Shown one piece after another: positions 53,826 through 64,000 of a stretch of DNA of 64,000 nt; position 1 is the stretch's first letter; each line of letters begins with the position of its first letter. Both the position numbers and the translations under genes were made by a program. The notes under the pieces were generated by a model, which did not search any database, was not told the DNA's origin, and was given only the letters and a program-made list of their open reading frames with translations. The stretch is from Acanthacorydalis orientalis. Its lineage: Eukaryota > Arthropoda > Insecta > Megaloptera > Corydalidae. The stretch spans positions 20,910,512-20,974,511 of the forward strand of contig CM068313.1 of the NCBI GenBank assembly GCA_034766995.1, read 5' to 3'.

Positions 53826-54145
53826 GGCCCCTACTCATTACATTCACCGACCTCAAGGGGTTTCGTTTCCTACTCGCTATTGCTTGCTTGCTGACCCCTA
53901 ACAAATAACAGAAATTAACAAATTATACTCACAAATAATCTACGTAAAATGTAAGCAGTGAAACATTTATTAGAAAAGTTTATAAAAGTTAACAAAATAT
54001 AATTGAAAATATGTAATAAATTGCACTGAAATCGTATACACCTCTTTTGTTGTACATCGTGAGAGAACTGCACACATATGACTAATGTCAACCGATCAGA
54101 ACAAAGACCCAACGATATCCATCAACCAATCATTGATGATTAGGA
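53826..54145 (+). repeat. dispersed repeat family, copy B
   Basis: Aligns in direct orientation with copy A (1921-2300). Shared blocks include a GC-richer leader with CTACTCGCTATTGC, CTAACAAATAACAGAAATTAA, CACAAATAATCTACGTAAAA, GTTTATAAAAGTTAACAA, TTGCACTGAAATCGTATAC, a GTGAGAGAACTGCACACATA block and ATCCATCAACCAATCA. It lacks a segment of about 60 bp present in copies A and C between the TTTATAAAA block and the CACTGAAAT block. A minus-strand frame (53915-54112) falls inside the repeat and has no family resemblance. Confidence 0.65.
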
Positions 54146-54289
54146 ATGGTTAACGTAGTACTTGTCGAGTGTAGCAATGTTTTATGGAAATCTTATGATG
54201 GAGTTATTTTTTATAAATAAAAAGTTATTCTTTATCAAGTAAATAAATATTATTATTACCGAAATGATAAAGTTTAATAATATACCATA

Positions 54290-54330
<41 letters not shown>

Positions 54331-54536
54331 AGTATTATTAAAATTACAAAATAATATACAAGAATACTTGTACAGCATTTATATATCTACCCTAGGAATA
54401 TATGTAAATCTTGACAGAAGCTGTCATCGAATACAAGAATATAATATTAGATTATCTCCTTCGTACTACATACCTTAAACGAAAATTGGATATAGATTTT
54501 GTGTTATCGTATCTTACCTGTACTATTTGTACTTTG

Positions 54537-54567
<31 letters not shown>

Positions 54568-56980
54568 ATTATTGGCATTTTCATGTCATAATATATTCAA
54601 GTAAGGTATAAGTAATTCAAGTTTTCAATAAGTTGAAGTAAATTTACATGAAGATATCAAATTAATGAAATAATTACTTAATTTTTAAATTAATTAATTG
54701 ATTCAATTTATTTTATTTAATTAGAATCATTTTATAGTATGTTACCTCAATATTGACTTTTTTAGTCAAAAATATAAAATTAAATTCATTCTATTTGAAG
54801 TTATGAATAAAAAGAATAATTAATTGAATAAGATAAATATTGAATTGTTTCTTGTAAAAAATAGTACGGTTTTAATTTGTCTGTTCTTATATTTTAAACT
54901 ACAATCTCGTAAAACTATACTGTTATAAAGTATTTTCAGAGATATTACTTTAACAGATTACATCTAAACGTTTTATTATGGAGATAATAATAAACTGAAC
55001 AAAAATATAATTAAGAGGTTCTGTAGAAGGAATTCATTTTGGAATTAAATTAACTATGGCATATTTTTCACTTTAATCTTTTACTGAAGTCAAATATAAA
55101 AGAATAATAGATGCCGTAATTAATAAACTTAATTCATTTTGAGCTTTTACGCTTCTATTTAAATATATGCCCACATTCATTCTATGATTTTCTTTCTTAA
55201 TTATGTTATTTTACTAATCTACGATGAAGCAACTAGTCTGATGAAATTCATATTAGACGGGATATCTATTAACCGATTTAAATAGACAATCTTATGTTTC
55301 ACATTATCTCTCTTTTCCCGAACTAATCCATCAGGTTCTCTTAATATACGCTTGGACTACTGAGTTTAATATCTATTTAAAACGATACAAGTAGCTTTCC
55401 TCTACACGTTTTCGTTTTCCAAGTTTTATTACCACTCGTTGAATGCCACACATTATTATAGTAAAGGTCTCGTTAGTACTAAGTAATCCCTTTTATTTTT
55501 ATACCTCTCCATTCAATCGTTCCAATTATCAATATATAAATTACATTAATCCTTTTTTATAAAAAAAAAAACAAATTAAGATTTTTTTTATTATACTGAG
55601 ATAACCGATAATTAAAAAAAAACTTATTTTACCACAAGTTTTTGATACATGATATAGCAGTTCGATACACTATTTGCCATATAAAATGAATTTTTCTATT
55701 TTTCAATAAAAATATATTATAAAAATACAAATTTTATACACTATTGTTTAATTTTATATAATAAAATTTGTAACAAATAGAAAGACGATAAAACGCTCAT
55801 TTTAACTTTCAAATCTATGAAATAGAGCTTCCGATTTTATTACTGTAATCAAAACTCAAAGCAAATACCTGTCCAATAAAACAAGTTGCTTTACACATTT
55901 AATAAATTATTCAAACACTGTAATAACGTACAATCGTATAAATCGAAAGATATAAAAGTAACAAAAATCAGTGACTCAAGCAGAATTTTCTATTCGTATA
56001 AAAATAAAAACCAGTTGAAGTTCTTCAGAATCAGTTTATGAATTATTCGTAACTGTGTTCTTTGAAAGATTTAAATTATTGATTTGTAGTAGAAAGCACT
56101 TAACAATTATTTTATATACATTGGTTATCTACTTCTTATAGAATATATGAATAAATGCTTTTCTATGATTGATATTTGATATTGAATTTTAAACAATATT
56201 TTTATTCGTGTATAAAAAAACTTAATAAATATTACATTCAATCTTTATCACTTATGCTAAATCACTTTAACAAATATTTTTTCACTTTCTCTATAAACCA
56301 AAAAACAGATGTTCATCAATGTTCAATAATTGATAAGTAATAATTTCAAATTGTTATTTTTAGTTATTTTGATACCGATGTCATCATCTTTACAGTGATA
56401 AAGTGCAAAAAAATCTCGCAGATATTTTTTCACCTTTTTTAAATTTCATGGAGTAGATGAAAACTCATAATTATTATCGTTTTTTTAATAATGTTCGAGT
56501 AAAAAAAATGATCTTCAAAAAAGCTTCACAAACCACGAGTTCATAATTAATCATAGAATTTCTATGTATTTTTACGTTTACAATATTTTTTCATGTAATT
56601 TTAATAAAGATATTCGTAATATTTAAACAGTATATTCTAGTAAATAACTAGTATTCATAATTTACATTAAGAATCTTAATAAAATATATTGTCAAAATTA
56701 ATGTAATTTTATTGATAACTATTATTCATTCAATTATTAAATATTTATGTCAAATTATCAAACAAATATTGAAAATCATATTAATTAGAGACGAATTTAC
56801 TAAGTTTGTAAAAAAGTTTTAGAATGTTGCATGAGATATTTTATTTTTTTTTAATAAATATCAATTTTAATATTTTCTATATTTGTCAAATTCAAATATA
56901 TATTTTTAAATAAGCAAAAACACACTAATAAGATGAAAACTATGGATTTAAATAAATATTTATTTGAATATTGATTAGTT
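54146..56980. other. AT-rich spacer
   Basis: TA tracts lie at 54295-54326 and 54541-54566. A less AT-rich patch at 55220-55520 has words such as ACGCTTGGACTACTGAG but no open frame; an old retroelement fragment is possible but unsupported. Confidence 0.55.
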
Positions 56981-56984
56981 ATAT

Positions 56985-56985
<1 letters not shown>

Positions 56986-57046
<61 letters not shown>
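56986..57046. repeat. long (TA)n microsatellite
   Basis: About 61 bp of pure TA. Confidence 0.9.
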
Positions 57047-57048
<2 letters not shown>

Positions 57049-60000
57049 TTACATGATTGCAAAATATCCCTGGAACTGACATAAGAATATCTGTATACTT
57101 CATATGCCATTCATTTTCGTGTGCCTATTGCAAGGTATATAATATACTGTAGATATATGTATTGTACATAATACAACTCAGTAAATCTTTTGATAGCATG
57201 GGTGCGCGTTTTAGCGTTATAGGTTCAGAAAGCAGGTGTTGATTAAATATTCAAGCCTGTTAAAGACGTCCTCACTAGCTTTTGTCAGTAAATAGGATTA
57301 TACCAGGAGCGTAAAGATCTTTATATACCTGACACAAAGTTAATTTATCGTTTCAGTTAAAGTAATTATCTTTTATATTTAACATATTTATGAAAGCAAA
57401 TGTATTGTGCAGGTTTAAGCTTCTGTCTTTGAATATGAAAGTTGCTTAGATAGAAAATAAACGCGGATATTTCATATATTTTATTTCAAAAATGATATTT
57501 AATTCTGCTTACAATATTGTGTATTCCTTTAATCGCATTAACATTTTATTAATAACAAAAGAATGAAAATCATTTATTATTTATATATATATATATTATA
57601 AACGGCATAATGCGAAAATAAAAAGTAAAATTATTTATAACAAATACATATTTTACTTTTAAACTAATTAATATTTTTGGGTAAAATTATATTGAGTTTT
57701 AATTTCAGGAACCTAATTTCCTAAAACTTAATTTATAGAATTGAAAAAAACATACTTAAAGTATTTTTAGGTAAGTATTTTACTTTATAATACTGAAATA
57801 AAGTTCTAAAGTTGCGTAAGGTAAATAATTGATCAAACCAGTACTCAACTGACAACTTATAAAGCCAAGAGTCTCAAACACTAAAACAAGGGCAATTCAA
57901 CAACTTCAAACGACGCAGAGAAGATAAAAATAAACAAGATAGATTCTCGATTTTACGCAAAAAAGAAAAAAGAAGTGTTTGAATAAGATAACAACAGACA
58001 ATTTGTGATATCTTTAAAGGAAAGAAAGTCAAACGCAATAAAATAGTTAGAATATAATAAAACGATAATTATAAAAAATATGTTGTTAAGTTGAAAACGT
58101 ATGTAGCCTAGTCATAAATAGTTTTCTCATATAGTATTTCAAACACTTTTTCAATTAATCTGTTAAAAAATACCAAAAAATATTTTTTTTATGTCATGTT
58201 TCGAAATCAAGTCCTGAATAATCATTAAAAATATTCTCATATCATATTTTTATGATAAAATTTTAAATGAAGTATAATTATTTGTATTATATTCTTACAC
58301 TTAATAGTTATATTCATTATTTAATATAATCTAAGAAAAATTTGAATATAAAATAAATAATTGGTACAAAATGTAATCACTAAAATTTTAATATCACATT
58401 TCACTTATAAAATGTAATTAATATTGTAATATATATATATATACACATATATATATATATATATAACAAAATTGTACATATATATATATATATATATAAA
58501 TTACATATGTATACATAGATTTTATAATTATAGAGCTATTAAAAAACAAATCAATTAATTTTCAATACAGACTGAAAATTGTACACAAAACATTGTATAC
58601 GCATAGTAGATCACAGATCAAATTTTGATAACATTTATGTTTCCATTTATAAACATAAATAACAATACGTGCTCTGACATCGGAAAATACATGATAAAAG
58701 TATCAAATTACTATTCAATTTCATGTAAATATCTAGTATCTAATACATATCAGTCACGCGTTTACAAAATCTATAAAATAATAGATAAAATGTACGTCAA
58801 ACAAAATAACACAAAAAAACATATAAAAAAATGAAATCCAATTGTAATTACTCAGCAGTAAAGTTATGAAAAAAATTACAAAAAAGGATACATTTTTCTA
58901 TAGACAAATAATTATAAATTTTCAAAAGTGTGTATATATATATATATATACATACATATATGTATATACGCTTATCTTTCTGTTCACATGTATATATGTA
59001 TGTATAAATGTTTATTTATGAACCCAAAATTCTACCAGGATTTAACAAGATGTCCTTTTGAACAAACGTTTCCTTTGATGGCAAAATGTTTCATAAAACG
59101 AAGATGCTAGTTCCACGATTTACATTTGTAAATGGATTCTAAACCACAAGTAGAACAAGTTTCATCAATCAAAAAATTAATAGCACTTATATGATTGGAT
59201 CGAAACTAGAGACCATGATATACTTTTAGGAAAAAACTATAATACACAACTTTCGTGTTATAGCTCGTTATTAAAATATTAAAAAAAAATAATTGCGTGA
59301 CGCACTTTTTAATACTTTATGTAGAAAATAAACATTAATAAATTTTGTCACAAAAATGAAAATCAAATTAGTGATGCTATTTTTAAAATCTTAATTATTT
59401 GTAATAATTTTTATATTATTTATAAGTCAAACCGTTGTTTAAAAATGTGATTATAAAGTAATAATTAACAAAACTCAAACGTTAAGCACTTTATAACTGC
59501 AAAAATGTTAAGCATCTTTTTTTTGTTTAATACAAATACGTTAGATTTAAAAGTGAGATTTTTAGCAACAATATTGTAACTCGAGAAATTATTGAAAGAT
59601 GGAAAGATATGAGATTGAAATTGGAAAAAGATAATTATTAATAATTTGATGATATCCTACTGAATATATTAAATAAATATAAAAAAAGTAATATTTATTC
59701 AATGCATATGCATAAACCTGCTCAATTAGAATTTATAGGATTATCATTACAATTTAATAAACTGAGAACATTCAAATTATTCTTCTAAAATTGTATCTCA
59801 AATGAACTATATGACTTTTTATTTGTATTGATTTAATACCTTTTAAATGAAGAAAATTTTGTGGTGTTTGAAAAAGTAAATTCTTTGGTAAAAATGTTTA
59901 ATTTTATACAAAATAAGAGCACAGAAAAAGAAAACAGTGTGAGAAAATAACAAAATTTATTTGATTAAAAATGCTTTCGTTTTTTTAAAATTATTATTTT

Positions 60001-60270
60001 TATATTTTTACCAGATTCATTTTTTTAAAAATAGCATATTATATATATATATATATATATAAAGTGTATGTGTGTAATATATATTATATATATGTATAAA
60101 TTATTATTATATATATATATATAAAGTGTGTGTACGTGTGAATGTAACTACTGTTTACTAACGTTAAATAATAATGCAGGGCATGTATTAAATTTTTTTT
60201 AAATTTTTGTAGAATGAAAATGTTCTTACATATATACAAAAAATTATCTATTACTTATATATTTATGGCT
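57047..60270. other. AT-rich spacer with short tracts
   Basis: A patch of ordinary complexity at 57050-57340 and another at 57830-57970 show no frame. TA tracts lie at 57580-57597, 58430-58499 and 58932-58970. A duplicated unit at about 60039-60075 and 60101-60140 (TA tract followed by ATAAAGTGTRTGT) lies near the end. Confidence 0.55.
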
Positions 60271-60278
60271 AAGAACAT

Positions 60279-60323
60279 ATGTATGTGTGTGTGTGTGTAT
60301 ATATATATATTTATATATATATA

Positions 60324-60392
<69 letters not shown>

Positions 60393-60396
60393 ATAT
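60279..60396. repeat. compound (TG)n(TA)n(GA)n microsatellite
   Basis: About 16 bp of TG, about 70 bp of TA with TTTA interruptions, and about 22 bp of GA in direct succession. Three dinucleotide types abut in one locus. Confidence 0.9.
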
Positions 60397-60606
60397 GTAT
60401 GTTTGTAAAGGTATGAATTCCAGAAAATAAAACGTACAAATTATACAACTATATATTATGGCTTTTAATTCAATATAAGTTGTAAAACTGTACCGGTAGA
60501 ATGTCCGTAAACATATATTGTCAATAAAATTGTGTCTCTACGCTCCTGGAGAGTACTCTAGCCGCGTATTCAAGTATTGTTCTTCGTCGCTTTCAACTGT
60601 TTGTAG

Positions 60607-60774
60607 GAAGAAAATGTCCAAACAGCGCTTACACTTCCATTACAGGCCCAGGTGCATGTTTTGTCAATACCAATATTTGTTCAAATGTTCTTAACCGAAT
60701 TTGACAATTTCGCAATAAATGGATTTAGTGTTAGTGTTGGAAATGTAAATGTGTTGTCTTTTTTCTCGTTCGCG
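60607..60774 (+). other. weak exon candidate after a good acceptor-like site
   Basis: A pyrimidine-rich tract ending in CAACTGTTTGTAG (60594-60606) resembles a 3' splice site. It is followed by 56 codons open to a TAA at 60775-60777, starting Glu-Glu-Asn-Val. Local GC is above background. The peptide is hydrophobic-rich (TALTLPLQAQVHVLSIPIF) with no family match. If real it would be a terminal exon, but no polyadenylation signal is close to the stop, so chance is a serious alternative. Confidence 0.2.
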
Positions 60775-60779
60775 TAATA

Positions 60780-62910
60780 CAATATCTACGTATAAGTTGT
60801 CTATATGGAAATATAAACAATTCAATTTATAAAAGAGACAATAAGTGAACAGTTTTCAGCTATTTTTTTATTGTATATCTATCTTGTGTTTTAAAATAAA
60901 TAAATGATGTTTTTTAACGTTAAAATAGAAAGGGTTACATATTTTACAGGAAATACTTTTCATATATTATAGAAATACGTCAAAAATATCTCTCTCTCTT
61001 ATGAATTTAAATAAGTTTTAAAATATTTATTTACTTAAAAAATAATTTTAATTATACTATTACATTTATTATTATTATTATATATATATATATATGTACA
61101 TACATAAAACGATTAATATTTTTAATTACTCTCATTAAAAACAGCAGTAAATTTCAAATTGCTCATTTACATTATTGTACAATGTATATGCATTGTTTTT
61201 AATAATTACTTGAGAGATAATTAATTATTAATAATCCCCTACTAATTGAATCGCTAGTATTGTCGATTCTATATAAAATAAATGGAACAAAAGCAAATTA
61301 GTTTCATTCATTGATATTTGTTGTAAATGTCTGAATTAATATACTTGTGTGATTAAAACAAATAATTACAATAAACAAAATAATAATGATAATTATTTTA
61401 AATCATTTGTAATTGAATTATTTTTTTTAATTATAACACTGTTTCAAATATACTAATCGTGAATTACACAATATGGTTAATGTATATTTCTCTTTAAAAT
61501 ATTCATTGATAAATTATTTAATTGAACAATGTTGAAAATTGCAGTACACATTAAATTATAATGTTATTATAATTTTTTGAAAGAAATAAAAAAAAGAAAA
61601 ATAACATTATTGTTGTTTTTGTATGCAATAATTAGTAATTAACTTTAATATAGGATCATGAATAAGAAAAAAATCCAAACATTCAATTTTATAAACATCA
61701 AAATATTCCAAAAAATAAGTCAACGATAAAGAATTTCAATCATCTATAAATATGAATAAGATCAAATATACAATTATTTATTTACAGTAACAATTCAAAT
61801 TAATAATAAGGGAATATCACAAAGTAATTTTTATTGGAATAACAACGCATTCATTTCGCAAGATGAAAACGAACACAAAGTGGAATAAATTTTGATCTAG
61901 TTATTTACGAATATTTATGTGTGTCACAGTAAATAAACAGTAGAAATGAACTCAATTCACTACATATTGCGCAGTAAATTGCCAACCATTGTCTTTGTAA
62001 ATTTCAATTTCACATGAGTGCACTACAAAGCCATGTACCTTAAATATCTTTCCTTGAAGACATTTCTTCAGGATTTATATTTGTTTTAACGCTCACTACA
62101 CTCGAAAATTGAATTTTTCATTCACAGTTAAATCTGAATTTGGATTTATAAAAAGTGTAGACAAAATAATCGTTTGGAGAATATGTTTACGAGTAATGAA
62201 TTAATATTAATTTTAAAATATTTAATATAAGTAAAATGTTCATCTTCGTGTGAAAACCAAATGTACTTTCATGTCTATTTTCAGTGCCATACAATTTCAA
62301 TTTAATTTTGAAAAGTATAAATATAATGGCACATACAGGTGTGTGCATATATATATATATATATGTTACAGTGTTCGTTAAATAAATAATATATCTCTTG
62401 TTACATACATTTTATAAATATATATATATATTAATTATAAGTGCATAAACACTAAAATGAATTTTACAACAACAAATCAAGTAATAACATCAATTTTCGT
62501 CTCATAGTGTAAACTATCTTTTTCTAAGTATGTAATTATTTCAAATGTTCGCATTAAAAATGAACAATTATAAAATCTAAATACCTACCATAACAATGCC
62601 TTCTAATAGTAATGAACTTTGTATATAATAATTACATTCTTGTTGCAAAAAAGTTTGCTGTTTTGAAATAATGACAAACTATAAAAAAGTGACTTCAATT
62701 CAACAATAATATAATTGGAAGCAAATAATATAATTTTATATAGTGTATGGTAATTCAACATAAATAAAAATACAATAAGACAAATAGCAATCTTTTGTTA
62801 TATTTTATATAAATATTTTAATCTTAACGACATAAAATTGAATATACAAAGAACTTTCAATTATATATTGATCCACATTTGATGTTAAAAATACTATTCT
62901 TATAAGACTG
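60780..62910. other. AT-rich spacer
   Basis: TA tracts lie at 61080-61096, 62347-62365 and 62418-62432. No gene or element was seen. A slightly less AT-rich part lies at 61850-62130. Confidence 0.6.
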
Positions 62911-62911
62911 G

Positions 62912-62912
<1 letters not shown>

Positions 62913-62983
<71 letters not shown>

Positions 62984-62985
62984 CA
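62913..62985. repeat. long (TA)n microsatellite
   Basis: About 73 bp of TA with one interruption near the right end, followed by a CA-type tail. Confidence 0.9.
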
Positions 62986-63437
62986 CATACACAAACATAT
63001 AATATTATAAGTTGTTTTTCTTCAGAATGGTCAAAATAGTTACAAATTCATAATGAAAATAAAGAGATATAATTTAAGAAATTGTAATAGTAATATTTAA
63101 TTTACATATAATTTTATACCATACATAATTGCCTAAAAGATTAGTTAGCTTTCTGTATCAATCTGTACTTAGTGCAACAATAAAAATATTATAGTTAGAT
63201 ATATCTGTCATTCTAAATGTTAAAGTATTTTCTAACGTTTCTACAATTATTACATATATTTATAAAAATTCACAATTATTTTTTTCGTAAAATTCATGTA
63301 ACGAATTAGAAATTTAATAACGATCAATAAAATTACAACGAATTATTATTTTAGATATACTTTTAGATATATTATAATTCATCTGCCGTAACTAATTATG
63401 ATTATTTCAATACAATACCGATATTTTGTATATTTAT

Positions 63438-63495
<58 letters not shown>

Positions 63496-63744
63496 ATTAT
63501 TAATGCTCACATAGATTTGTAAACATATTATACATAAATTTAAACTGAAAGAGAATATATATATATATATTGAAACTTAAATGAAATTATTAATTTTACA
63601 TTAAAATTTCGTAACAGAACCCTTTTATCGATGTATCTAAAATTAAATACATAATTGAATTACAAAACTTACATTAAATACAGCCATTATATATATATAT
63701 ATATATATATATACATAGATATAGATATATATATACATATATAT

Positions 63745-63793
<49 letters not shown>

Positions 63794-63910
63794 TATATAT
63801 ATATAAAAATTGGGTTATATCGAAACAAATGTACTGATATACATCTTGAAATCTTGATTTACAGTTATCCATATCTAAAGTGTAAAAGTTTTTGAAACGA
63901 AAAAATAGAG

Positions 63911-63949
<39 letters not shown>

Positions 63950-64000
63950 AAATATATTGAAAGACCCAAAAGTTGTGCTTCTGGCATTAACTATTTAGCT
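62986..64000. other. AT-rich spacer with dense TA tracts
   Basis: TA-rich tracts lie at 63436-63491 (with a CA head), 63556-63571, 63688-63804 (with TAGA and TACA interruptions) and 63913-63945. The open frames here are all Ile-Tyr artefacts. Confidence 0.65.
63688..63804. repeat. long interrupted (TA)n tract
   Basis: About 117 bp of TA with ATAGAT, ACAT and AAAT interruptions. It makes false frames on both strands. Confidence 0.85.

Noticed and set aside
53915..54112. A 65-codon minus-strand frame
   Set aside because: It lies wholly inside repeat copy B, has no family resemblance, and the equivalent frame is not kept in the other copies.
59281..59310. Mariner-like TIR core (AATAATTGCG)
   Set aside because: Only a 10-bp resemblance, without a partner TIR or TA-bounded end.

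Overview
The window is 64 kb of very AT-rich eukaryotic nuclear DNA, with tracts of (TA)n every kilobase or so. It is almost certainly from an arthropod, probably an insect. The basis is the combination of a Hsmar1/SETMAR-like mariner remnant, a degenerate arthropod-type IS630/Tc1-mariner-superfamily transposase, a hAT-type non-autonomous element, tRNA-derived SINE-like segments and AT-rich spacer. The taxonomic call is inference. There are no operons, phage, CRISPR, rRNA or intact tRNA genes, and no complete protein-coding gene. Nearly all ATG-to-stop frames here are artefacts of TA repeats (Ile-Tyr runs) or chance.

Layout. 0-3 kb: a 534-bp hAT-like element (366-899) with a near-perfect 8-bp target duplication, then copy A of an unrecognised dispersed repeat family (about 1921-2300). 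3.5-7.1 kb: two higher-complexity islands (3480-3800 and 6640-7060), the second with a TATA motif. 7-26 kb: AT-rich spacer with many TA arrays and a 61-bp palindrome (18202-18262). 26-31 kb: two SINE-like segments and copy C of the repeat family (30188-30550, inverted). 32-34 kb: a perfect 19-bp hairpin, a 442-bp pogo/Tigger-like MITE (33284-33725), and then the best candidate protein-coding exon (33980-34102, + strand). 38.1-38.7 kb: an internally deleted mariner with both terminal inverted repeats and TA duplications. 40.5-41.03 kb: a GC- and CpG-rich promoter-like island with three CACGTG E-boxes, a TATA box and a consensus splice donor. 44-51 kb: several higher-complexity non-coding islands. 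51.5 kb: a possible small exon. 52.1-53.2 kb: a dead transposase with a second copy's fragment head-to-tail. 53.8-54.15 kb: copy B of the repeat family. 54-64 kb: spacer, one weak exon candidate at 60.6 kb, and many TA arrays.

Interpretation. The window looks like a gene-poor region or the long introns and 5' region of one or more + strand genes. A short serine/glycine-rich exon ending at a GTGAGT donor (34.1 kb) and a TATA/E-box promoter with a GTAAGT donor (40.9-41.03 kb) are compatible with alternative starts of a gene whose main exons lie outside the window. This is inference; no downstream domain was recognised.
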